Source: a virus. From it: 64,000 nucleotides of DNA. Numbering within the stretch: position 1 is the stretch's first letter; the number at the start of each line of letters is the position of its first letter. A program made the position numbers and the translations under genes. The stretch lies in the IMG/VR virus record IMGVR_UViG_3300023235_000015, positions 1 to 64,000 of that record. The stretch is one strand, 5' to 3'. Positions 8,501 through 16,365 of this stretch are shown here, one piece after another. The notes below the pieces were generated by a model. The model was not told the DNA's origin and made no database searches. It worked only from the letters and a program-made list of their open reading frames with translations.

Positions 8501-11500
8501 TTAGAGGAACTAACTCAATTAACTGATGCTACGTCTGATACCAATAGCTTAAGCGATTTCTTTTCTACAGGGCTAGAACACTTCAAGGCTTGGTATCACC
8601 TAATTGGAGCAGTAATTGGCCTCTTTGGGGAGTTGATGGGCGCAAGCGGCGACAGCGCGTTAGGAACGCTTACAACGCTTACAGGGGTAATAAACGACGC
8701 TAAGGACGCGCTCTCATCAGACGACTCGGGCGCTAAGAACTTTTTTGAAGATGCTGCTAAATCAATGGAGTACATTGGTAGCGTAATAGTAGAAATTGGT
8801 AAAGCATTTATTGAACTATCTGGAAGTGTACATGTAAAAGCTTTGGCAGACATTTTAAATAAAGTTCTTATCCCCGGATTTGTACAAGGTATCGAATTAG
8901 TTGGAGTGTTCGCACTTGGTATTGACAAGCTAATTGAGATACCTCTAATTGGTCACTTCTTAAAGTGGGCAGTTGCTATTACTATTTTTGGTGCTGCTTG
9001 GTCCTCTATGTTTGCGCTTTTCAAGCCATTTTACTTATTGTTCAAAGGCTTTAGTACTATAATTGGTAGAGTTGCTGTTATGCTTGGCGGCACAATTCTA
9101 AAAGCCACTGAAGGCTTTAGAATGAGCTTACTTAAAATTTGGGGAGCATCAGGTAAGGCTAACAGCTTCTTTGGTTTATTTAGAGCTTTATTGGGCGAAT
9201 TTTTTAGAACCCTTACAAAGAGCGGAGGCTTTATACGTATCTTTACTAAAGGGTTGGCGGGTATTCCTATAGTTGGTTGGGCTATAGCTGCTGGAATAGA
9301 AATAGTTATTGGGGCTATAAATGCACTAAAGGAAAACTTCCTTGGAATTAGAGATATACTTATAGACAATCTTAAAGGTATTTGGAAAGAAGTTAAAGCT
9401 ATTTTTGGAGATATTGGAGATTCTGTAAAAAGTATAGGAGAAATTTTTGGAGCAGTAGCTAGTGGCGATTCAGGATTTGCTCAATTTCTTAAAGTAATAT
9501 TTAATATCATAGCATGGATTGGTAAACTAGCAGGAACTATCGCGCTGATGGCAATTATTAATACCATACTTGTTCCTCTAAAGGGCTTCCTTAGAGCAAT
9601 TAGAGCTATTACTAAAGCTATTGCTGCGTGGATTGATAATATAGCTCAGCTTGTAAACGGAGAAATTACCTTTGGCGAATTCTTAAAAAATATTGGCAAG
9701 ATACTTCTTACATTTGTATTTGATATTTTGAAAGCTGCTGGCGGTATTGTTTGGGATTCACTAAAAAATATTGGTAAGTTAGTTTGGAATGCGCTAGGTG
9801 ATGGATTGCGCAATGTATTTTCTGGTATTGCCCAAACAGTTCTTGATGGATTTATTAGCGGAATTAATTGGATTATTGACGCAATCAATGTTGCTATTGA
9901 TGCTTATAATAAACTACCTATTGGTGACGTTGATAGAGTTGGTAAAGTAGAAACTAGCGGTGAAAGAGCCGCTAGAAAAGCAAACGAAGCTAAACTTAAT
10001 GCGGCGGGTAATAGAGGCAGAGGTTCAGGGCTTGGCGACAGTTCAAAGAAAAACGATGAAGCTGATGCTAAAGCAAAAGACAAAAAAACTAAAGCTAATA
10101 AAAGAGCTACAACTGCTGAAAACTTCAACCATAAAGCAATGCTTAGGTCGGGTGGCGCTTCTAAGAAAAATATTGTAACTAATAACCAGCTTAGCAAAGC
10201 TCTTGATAAATCATCTAAAGCGTCTAGACGAGCGCAAAGACTACAGAAGGCAATGGCAGAGGCGGCGGATACAGCATCTAAGCGACAGAGAAATTATGCT
10301 AGATCAGTAGCGGCTACAGCTAATGCCGAAGCGCGTTTGGCTAAAGTTCTAAAGAATAGCAAAGGCTCACGTACTGATTCTAATGTAGCCGATAGTAACT
10401 CTGTAAAGATTAAGGGTAATCTTTCAGATGCTACTAAGTCAGCTATGAGTATTCAACAGAGATTTACTAGTGCTACTAGATCAGGGACAAAAGCTCGCGG
10501 CGTATATAACTCTAATCTTGTAAAAGGAATTAAGCATACAGACAATTACGAGGCAGCAGCCTTTAAAGCTACTAAAACAACTAACTTAGAAACTGCCGCT
10601 ATTAGAGGTCTATCTAAAAAAATGGGCGCTCTAAATACAGTATTGAAAGTAACTGGTGAAAATTCACGCGCTCTTGGAATGGTGTTTAAGCAAGTAACAA
10701 ACAAAATTCTTACACAGTTTAATGTTGATCCTATTAAGGTTGATTTACCAGAAGTTAGCGGAATGTTTAAACAAGCTACTTCTGATACTGGATTTGCTAA
10801 GGGTGGTTACTTTGGCCGTAAGGGTGAACGTAAGCCAGATGATCGTCATGTAAAAGTAGCTGGCGGCGAAGCTTTCTTAACAGGCGCACAACAAAGAGAA
10901 ACTGATAGAGCTTTTGCTGTAGCTAACTCTGTAGGTGGCTCACCTTATAACTCACTAGATAATCTTTTCCAGAAAGAAAATCGCGCTCATGCTGGTACTG
11001 GTCATTCTGGTAATAGTAATTTTAATAGGGGCGGTAGAAATTCACGCAGAGCTAATGCTGGTGGACAGTCAATTATAATTCCTAAAAGTGTTCCTGACGC
11101 TATGGGCGCTCTGCCGGGTCTAGACTTGATGGGCTACCTAGCCAATCAGTATTTTGGTGTTGGAGTAACAAGTGGTATTAGAGGCGCAGGAACGTTAACT
11201 AGTTCTGGTAATGTTTCAGATCATTCATGGGGCGGTGCTATTGATATTTCAAACGGTTCAAGCCCAACCCCTGAAATGGACGCAGCTTGGCAATGGTTCG
11301 CTAATGTTCTAGGTAATGGCGGCTCATGGGTAGAAAATTATTCTGGTGGCGCAATTAAACAAATGCTTTACCGTACTAATATTGGCGGAAACCACTTCGA
11401 CCATATCCATCTTGCCCTACAGGAACAGTACGCTAATAGTACTGCGGCTCTAACTGAAATTCTTACAGGACAAGCAATACCTGTTTCTTCTGGCGGCATA

Positions 11501-14500
11501 ATGGCAACGGAAGCACCTAAGCTTAAGAAGCCTAAAATTAAGGGAGACAACGGAGTACCTAAAAAGATGCTTCAGGGTCAAAGCGATAAACTAACTAAAG
11601 CTTCTAATAAGTATCTTGCTGAAAAAATTGTTGCTACTGAAGCTGGCGGTAGTGGCACTATTCGTATGTCTCTAAAAAACGCAGAAGATTTCAGCGCCAT
11701 AGATAGAATCTTTGCTCCTGTAACAGACTATGACGGGCCTGCACTACCATTCAACGTAGTAGCGGCTCTAGCTGAAGCAGCGGGTATGCCCGGTAAAACA
11801 TTTGCTCAAATTGCTATTGGAGAATCTATGCTAATGCCGGGAGCAATTGGTAGTGACGCTGCTGCCGGTTATGGAAATACTTTTGGTCTAGGGCTTTGGC
11901 AGATAACAACAGGAGTTGGCAATGAAGATGTTATTAGTCGTTTTGGTGGAGAAGCCAACATGCGTAATCCTGTTAAAAACGCTTTAGCAGCTAGAGCTAT
12001 TTATGACCGGCAAGGCACAGGCGCTTGGTATGGTACTGGCTCTGTAACAGATTGGAATGCTCACTATAATGGTAGAGTACCAAACATGGATCATGATAGA
12101 GGCGGTAAGGTTCCTACGTTCCATGACGGAGTTTATGGAATTGGAAAAGAACATCAAAATGACGAAGTAACTAAAAAGATGTTTGGTCTTAAGGGCAACG
12201 AAGTTATAGCTAAACTTGAATATGGCGAATCAGTAATTCCTGCGGCAAGCTTACGCAAAAATAATAAAAAGAAAAAGCCTAAGAGTGCGGCTGGATTACA
12301 GAATCAGATTGATAAGATGTGGAAGAAAATTGAAAATTCTGAACGTAGGTCAATCAAAGAACGCTTAAAAGAAAAAATCAAAGATTTCAAAGATGATATT
12401 CTTCTTATTAAGGCGCGTGACGAATTCACGGATGAAATTAAAGAGAAGAATAAAGAAATTCGCAATAAACAAAAAGAACTTGATGAGGCTAGTTCCGATA
12501 AGAAGAAAAAATCTGCTAGAAAAGAACTTAATACTTTAAATACAGAGCTTAAAGAAATTAAAAGAGATCGTAAAAGTTTGCGAGCTTTTGAAGGTGCAAC
12601 ATATAATACATCTAATATTGGTGATTACATTCTTTTAACTTCTGACAGAATTACTTCATTCATGAAAGATATTGAAGATACTGTAAGTAATCTTGCTAGA
12701 GCAACAGCTAAGTGGACTTACTCTTTCAAGAAAAATAGAAAAGGAATAAAGGTTGCGACTAGAAGTAATACTGAAATACAAGAAGCTAAGAGACAGGTTG
12801 GCGATCTTCGTAAGCAACTAAAGGTTGAACAAAAAGCAATCAATGAGGCTACTCGCGGTAGAATAAAGACTAAGAGAAAGCTTGGTAAAACTCAAGATTC
12901 TTACCAAAAAGATATAGATAAAATAAAGAGAAAGCTTAATAAGTCTGATGATAAAGACGAAAAAGAAGCTCTCAAAAAAGATTTAGATAAAACTCGCAAG
13001 AATAAAAAAGTTGATGTTCAAAAGCTACGTACTTCTTTAAACAACATTACTAATAACCGTAAAGAAGCTATTGATAAGAAACGAGAAACAATAGCTGCTC
13101 TATATGAAGCTCAACTTGCTGTTTACGAAGCTACTATTGGTAGATTTAGTCAGAGACAGAGTGCTAATGATACCAAAATTCAAATTGCTAGTCTAAAAAA
13201 TCAGGATAGGGACGGAAATCTAACTGAAAATGGAAAGACAGAAGTAGCAGCTTTATATGGTAATAAGAAAAATATTCTTGAAGAAGAACGCGCCGTAATT
13301 AAAAACGCTATTAAAAATGCTAATAAGACAGGCGATATTGAGCGCAGCAGAGAACTAAACCAAGCACTTCTAGAAAATCAGCTTGCCATGCTAGAAAACA
13401 CTCAGAGCATAAATGATCTAAATGATACTACACAAGCTTATGAAAAACTACTTGCAACTTTTGGTAACAGAACTCAACAGGCAGATACTAAAATTGAAAT
13501 TGCTAGACTTCAAAATACTGATGAGGAAGGAAACCTTACTAATGTTGGTATAGGAATAATTGAAAGTCTGTATGGAGAAAAAGCTAATATTTTACAGGGT
13601 GAACGTGATGCTATTCAGGAAGAACTAAACCGTTCAAAGGCAGAAGGAGATACTGATAGAGTTAAAGACCTTGAACAAGCTTTACTAGATAATGAGTTAG
13701 CTACTATTCAAAATTCAGATAGCGTTAAGGCTTTATCAGACACTTATATTCAAGCTTACGAAAAGCAAATGTCAGCATTTGGTGTTGGTATTCAATCAAT
13801 AGATTCTCAGATTGAAATTGCTAATTTGACAAATAAAGACCCTAACGATCAATTGACCCAAACAGGTAAAAATAAAATTGCTGATCTTCTAGCAGTTAGA
13901 AGCAGCATACTTGATTATCAGAGGGGCGCGATTGAAACTGAGCTAGCAAGAGCTATAGCAGAAGGGGGTTCTGAAGAAAGAATTAATGAACTAAAACAGT
14001 CTCTACTAGAGAATGAGCTTGCTACTCTTGGTAATACTCAAAGCATTAATGATTTGGATACAAGTATTGCTGATTATGAAAAAGAAATTAGTGGGTACGG
14101 CGGTGAAAAACAACAGCTAGACACTATGGCCGAAATTATAGCTCTACAGAATAAAGGCGCTGACGGCGAAACAACTAGAGCAGGTAAGGATTTAATAGCG
14201 GCACTATATGGACAGAAAGGTGGTGTCTTAGAGATTGAGCGCCAAGCAATTCAAGATGAGCTAGCAGAGTCAATCCTAGCTGGAACTACAGATAGAACTA
14301 AGGAACTTGAACAGGCGCTTCTAGATAACGAATTAGCAATACTTCAAAATACTGATGCCACTAATGAACTTAATTCAAGCGGCGTATTTAACTTTAAGTC
14401 TACTAATTGGGAAATGCTTAGACAGGCTATTACAAATGGTAATGGACAAATTCTTCCATCGCTAATGAACACTATTCCAATGCTAGCTTCTGGTGGACAT

Positions 14501-14680
14501 ATAAAAACAGATGGGCTTGCTTATCTACACGCAGCAGAGGTTGTTGTGCCAAAAGATAAAAATTATGGTAATGGCACAATGGTTGATACAATTAACTTTA
14601 CGCAGCCAATGGAAGTAGCCGATCCTGTGGCACTAAGCAATATAATCGGCTTTAAACTTTCAACTCTTAAATCAATATAA
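5519..14680 (+). CDS. Tape measure protein with two cell-wall hydrolase domains
   Basis: At 3053 residues this is a very long tail-length ruler. Residues 1-250 are coiled coil; about 251-275 is a Gly/Ser repeat linker ending in an acidic patch; hydrophobic segments lie near 620-690 and 1130-1320, typical for membrane insertion during DNA entry. Around 1855-1985 lies an M15/VanY-like Zn peptidase (H-x6-D in DHSWGGAID, then HFDHIHL). Around 2060-2200 lies a lysozyme/transglycosylase-like domain (catalytic Glu in AIGES, then FGLGLWQIT). The C-terminal third is coiled coil with four tandem repeats. Both enzymes probably open peptidoglycan locally at infection. It lies right after the chaperone pair, as expected. 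Confidence 0.9.
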   Translation: MAKSDTTTLTLILNAINNISPETEDARKSLAQLRKDLEDANKRQEDIDKQRGKDSDAINKQADSTNKLTDSQKKLNDEQERSAILDEKIKNTTSRMEDNADQLKSLNEALKRASVSRQEAAKWKRIAAGYYKDENSTSTITKFTPDKNDGYGSGPRWIIENDDGNYSDPFNTYKEAKEDYDSWVSSNRVSERVSYKKLIARMEDSQNNYVSSLQEHVNEIKKIQNDQIKNEQNTTKQINSELAKRADLVGGGSGGSGGSGGSGGGGSGGSGDSDEEDERNRRIRQLKVASLRGKLGRLANQTQEMRNQYRGGGSIESELLIDEWAAKAKAIHDELDAMGESYDDIMDKARRNQIHTESFGKKHTAALKMDRKIEEDKGAAFLHIADTQEDSYKKSIEFGKENLTLTQAATKVEKELSKQRLLEGKQVQGDLKEQGKLDNQNSEARDKAHRERQKAEQRMGSTIESINTRTEKHIDDQVAGTNKIAQERKKLAKLLVEEHDLIKKGGDQLDKDANKTAQEVSRRAITKRGGKYDDLGGIADNVIAERDRSIAAAKAEAEATKIANRERAKSIAVEKEVAKAKKKTNKETDRQSSLFNDVINNWRITARAGGDLSRRLGRLGLAVRGLAIVGILVFARSLVAALSALAGSAISLAGSLIYAAGALGGVFTAAVAQAIPVVGLLATAMSRLSAIQEAVKQSDLLKKQQFGDTGAEEAAIDNTDQIADANRALQEAQEGVTEARKDAKKELQELIYKEREAELALRGSVLSQADAQRALRESIRGGDVEGIAQAQLDIDTTRFDTGQSRRNLRDVRKERKLGKRNGVNGDDGVKDAIKAVADAQRNLADAHKTAATAADTQSAATDNLAYFLSKLSPAEKALFKQLQSFKARFAKATRPITDIIIRSFGDGLQNVEKLLFNPKILKAFTALATVVGNQIERISKVLTNSGFTRFFEETIGESSKNFPTIVSMFLELAKVFRNIATASAPVLTEFLKFFLEELTQLTDATSDTNSLSDFFSTGLEHFKAWYHLIGAVIGLFGELMGASGDSALGTLTTLTGVINDAKDALSSDDSGAKNFFEDAAKSMEYIGSVIVEIGKAFIELSGSVHVKALADILNKVLIPGFVQGIELVGVFALGIDKLIEIPLIGHFLKWAVAITIFGAAWSSMFALFKPFYLLFKGFSTIIGRVAVMLGGTILKATEGFRMSLLKIWGASGKANSFFGLFRALLGEFFRTLTKSGGFIRIFTKGLAGIPIVGWAIAAGIEIVIGAINALKENFLGIRDILIDNLKGIWKEVKAIFGDIGDSVKSIGEIFGAVASGDSGFAQFLKVIFNIIAWIGKLAGTIALMAIINTILVPLKGFLRAIRAITKAIAAWIDNIAQLVNGEITFGEFLKNIGKILLTFVFDILKAAGGIVWDSLKNIGKLVWNALGDGLRNVFSGIAQTVLDGFISGINWIIDAINVAIDAYNKLPIGDVDRVGKVETSGERAARKANEAKLNAAGNRGRGSGLGDSSKKNDEADAKAKDKKTKANKRATTAENFNHKAMLRSGGASKKNIVTNNQLSKALDKSSKASRRAQRLQKAMAEAADTASKRQRNYARSVAATANAEARLAKVLKNSKGSRTDSNVADSNSVKIKGNLSDATKSAMSIQQRFTSATRSGTKARGVYNSNLVKGIKHTDNYEAAAFKATKTTNLETAAIRGLSKKMGALNTVLKVTGENSRALGMVFKQVTNKILTQFNVDPIKVDLPEVSGMFKQATSDTGFAKGGYFGRKGERKPDDRHVKVAGGEAFLTGAQQRETDRAFAVANSVGGSPYNSLDNLFQKENRAHAGTGHSGNSNFNRGGRNSRRANAGGQSIIIPKSVPDAMGALPGLDLMGYLANQYFGVGVTSGIRGAGTLTSSGNVSDHSWGGAIDISNGSSPTPEMDAAWQWFANVLGNGGSWVENYSGGAIKQMLYRTNIGGNHFDHIHLALQEQYANSTAALTEILTGQAIPVSSGGIMATEAPKLKKPKIKGDNGVPKKMLQGQSDKLTKASNKYLAEKIVATEAGGSGTIRMSLKNAEDFSAIDRIFAPVTDYDGPALPFNVVAALAEAAGMPGKTFAQIAIGESMLMPGAIGSDAAAGYGNTFGLGLWQITTGVGNEDVISRFGGEANMRNPVKNALAARAIYDRQGTGAWYGTGSVTDWNAHYNGRVPNMDHDRGGKVPTFHDGVYGIGKEHQNDEVTKKMFGLKGNEVIAKLEYGESVIPAASLRKNNKKKKPKSAAGLQNQIDKMWKKIENSERRSIKERLKEKIKDFKDDILLIKARDEFTDEIKEKNKEIRNKQKELDEASSDKKKKSARKELNTLNTELKEIKRDRKSLRAFEGATYNTSNIGDYILLTSDRITSFMKDIEDTVSNLARATAKWTYSFKKNRKGIKVATRSNTEIQEAKRQVGDLRKQLKVEQKAINEATRGRIKTKRKLGKTQDSYQKDIDKIKRKLNKSDDKDEKEALKKDLDKTRKNKKVDVQKLRTSLNNITNNRKEAIDKKRETIAALYEAQLAVYEATIGRFSQRQSANDTKIQIASLKNQDRDGNLTENGKTEVAALYGNKKNILEEERAVIKNAIKNANKTGDIERSRELNQALLENQLAMLENTQSINDLNDTTQAYEKLLATFGNRTQQADTKIEIARLQNTDEEGNLTNVGIGIIESLYGEKANILQGERDAIQEELNRSKAEGDTDRVKDLEQALLDNELATIQNSDSVKALSDTYIQAYEKQMSAFGVGIQSIDSQIEIANLTNKDPNDQLTQTGKNKIADLLAVRSSILDYQRGAIETELARAIAEGGSEERINELKQSLLENELATLGNTQSINDLDTSIADYEKEISGYGGEKQQLDTMAEIIALQNKGADGETTRAGKDLIAALYGQKGGVLEIERQAIQDELAESILAGTTDRTKELEQALLDNELAILQNTDATNELNSSGVFNFKSTNWEMLRQAITNGNGQILPSLMNTIPMLASGGHIKTDGLAYLHAAEVVVPKDKNYGNGTMVDTINFTQPMEVADPVALSNIIGFKLSTLKSI
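13140..14370 (+). repeat. Four tandem repeats of about 100 codons in the tape measure
   Basis: Repeated anchors are YEKxxxxFG, a KIEIARLQN-like strand-helix start, DEEGNLT (or DRDGNLT, GADGETT), a G-K-x-x-IxxLYG helix, and LEQALLDNELA. Copies begin near 13140, 13440, 13740 and 14070. They are diverged at the DNA level, so the duplication is old or tolerated. Confidence 0.75.
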
Positions 14681-14689
14681 GGAGATATT

Positions 14690-15958
14690 ATGGCAGCAAG
14701 ATCAGGTTTTGATGGAGTATTCAATAACGCAGCAGACGGAAAGCCTATGGCTAATCTTGAATGCTATGTATACGATTCTACTAACTCATTAGCAACAATT
14801 TATGCAGGTAAAACTGGTAGCACTCTAAAGTCACAGGGATTTCTAACTGTACCAAACGGTGTTATTGAGTTTTGGACAAACCCCGGATATTACGAACTTG
14901 AAGTAAGAGATACAGAAATTCCGGCAAGAGTAACAACAAGAAGAATTCCGTTCAATGCGGTTGCTGGCGACGATGCTGGAATAGACTTTGATCAGCTAGA
15001 AATTCCTGCTGGTAGTATTACTAATCCCAACATAGCTAACAACAACATTAACGCATCACAGAAGATACTCGATCTAAGCGTTTCTACTGGAAAGATCGCC
15101 AACGGCGCAATTGATGGGTCAAAGCTTGGCAATCTTGCTGTTACCCACAGCAAGATATGGGATGAGTCGGTAATAACTCGCACAATCAACGGCGGCGCGG
15201 TCACCAACGCCAAGCTCGGGCCTGACTGCGTTACGTTCGACAAGATCGCTGACGACGCGGTGAACAGTTCCCACATTGCCGATAACTCGGTCGGCACCAA
15301 CCATATCGCTAACGATGCAGTTACAGGATCAAAAATTGCTAGCAACTCGGTAGGTACTCCTGACCTTATTGACACGGCAGTCACTACCGCCAAGCTCGCT
15401 AACGATTCAGTCACCGCAGGCAAGATTGCAGCCGGGCAAGTCAGCGCAAGTGAACTGGCTTCTAGCGCGGTCACCAGCGCCAAAGTTGATGCCACGCTAA
15501 AAGACGGCTCGACCGGCAGCGCAACCATGCGCTCGCTCGGCACCGGGGCAGCACAGGCAGCGGCAGGCAATGATTCACGACTGTCGAACCAACGAACACC
15601 CTCCGATCTTTCCGTAACTTCGGGCAAGATTTGGACAAACGCGGTTGGAAATCGAGCGGTAAATGTTGTTCAGGAAATGGCGACCTATGCACACTCTTCA
15701 GGAAATACGCTAGTCGCCTTTGGCTACTTGCCAATAGGACAACACGTTGTGATTGTTCATACAAGTGGAAATATGTCAAAAATGACCTTTTCTTGGACAG
15801 ATGGCGGGGTCGGGACAATCCAGCAGGCGAGCCTACCGGCGATTGGCAAGTCAATATCCTGCAATGTTAATATCACAACTGCTGGCACACTCCGATTGGA
15901 CGGAAATATAGATGCAACTGGAACATCAGTAATGATTACATTCGGAATAGGAGCATAA
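14690..15958 (+). CDS. Tail fibre with repetitive coiled shaft
   Basis: A strong TAAGGAGATATT ribosome site precedes the ATG. The 422-residue protein starts with a small beta domain (ARSGFDGVFNNAADGKPMAN, like a transthyretin-type phage module) and a YELEVRDTEIPARVTTRRIPF strand region. It continues into a shaft of repeated short units such as DxAVTxxKIAxxSVxxxxIA (about residues 100-270), and ends in a compact beta tip. Such A-V-T-x-x-K-I repeats form trimeric fibres. The shaft coding sequence (about 15100-15640) is GC-rich while both ends are AT-rich, suggesting a swapped shaft. Likely role is host contact. Confidence 0.75.
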   Translation: MAARSGFDGVFNNAADGKPMANLECYVYDSTNSLATIYAGKTGSTLKSQGFLTVPNGVIEFWTNPGYYELEVRDTEIPARVTTRRIPFNAVAGDDAGIDFDQLEIPAGSITNPNIANNNINASQKILDLSVSTGKIANGAIDGSKLGNLAVTHSKIWDESVITRTINGGAVTNAKLGPDCVTFDKIADDAVNSSHIADNSVGTNHIANDAVTGSKIASNSVGTPDLIDTAVTTAKLANDSVTAGKIAAGQVSASELASSAVTSAKVDATLKDGSTGSATMRSLGTGAAQAAAGNDSRLSNQRTPSDLSVTSGKIWTNAVGNRAVNVVQEMATYAHSSGNTLVAFGYLPIGQHVVIVHTSGNMSKMTFSWTDGGVGTIQQASLPAIGKSISCNVNITTAGTLRLDGNIDATGTSVMITFGIGA

Positions 15959-15959
15959 A

Positions 15960-16331
15960 ATGATTGAAAATACATTCCCTTATACAGACCCAACTAATGC
16001 CGACTTAACCGCCAATATAGTAAGTAATGAAGATGGCGACATCGTAATTGAGTGGCACAATCTAAAGGTGGAATTTGGGCCGCTGTGCGGTAGAATCCGC
16101 TGCACTCTATCGAACAAAACCCTTGACTTTACAGAGTTTTCACTTAGTTCATCTGTGAGTGGCGAAGGCGTACTTACACGATTTGTGGAATGGGCAAATG
16201 ACAACCTGCTAAGTGACGAAGTAACAAAACTGTCCGTAACCTCTCTCGCACCGGCAGTCGTTTCAACGCTTAAAAAAGCCAAATGGTCTAAACGTGGCAA
16301 CACTTACACCTTAAAGAAAACTAATGCCTAA
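15960..16331 (+). CDS. Small protein following the tail fibre
   Basis: A 123-residue protein starting one base after the fibre stop (TAAAATG). It has a beta-rich first half (GDIVIEWHNLKVEFGPLCGRIRCTL) and a helical basic C-terminus (LKKAKWSKRGNTYTLKK). I do not recognise a family. Position suggests a fibre assembly chaperone or baseplate accessory. Confidence 0.5.
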   Translation: MIENTFPYTDPTNADLTANIVSNEDGDIVIEWHNLKVEFGPLCGRIRCTLSNKTLDFTEFSLSSSVSGEGVLTRFVEWANDNLLSDEVTKLSVTSLAPAVVSTLKKAKWSKRGNTYTLKKTNA

Positions 16332-16365
16332 TAATAATCTAGTCAGATTTGGTTTATAGATATAA

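Noticed and set aside
11700-12110. Separate endolysin gene
   Set aside because: The lysozyme-like domain is in frame within the tape measure with no independent start.
14992-15627. Long minus-strand frame opposite the fibre shaft
   Set aside because: Arises from the GC-rich repetitive shaft; no start signal or plausible protein.
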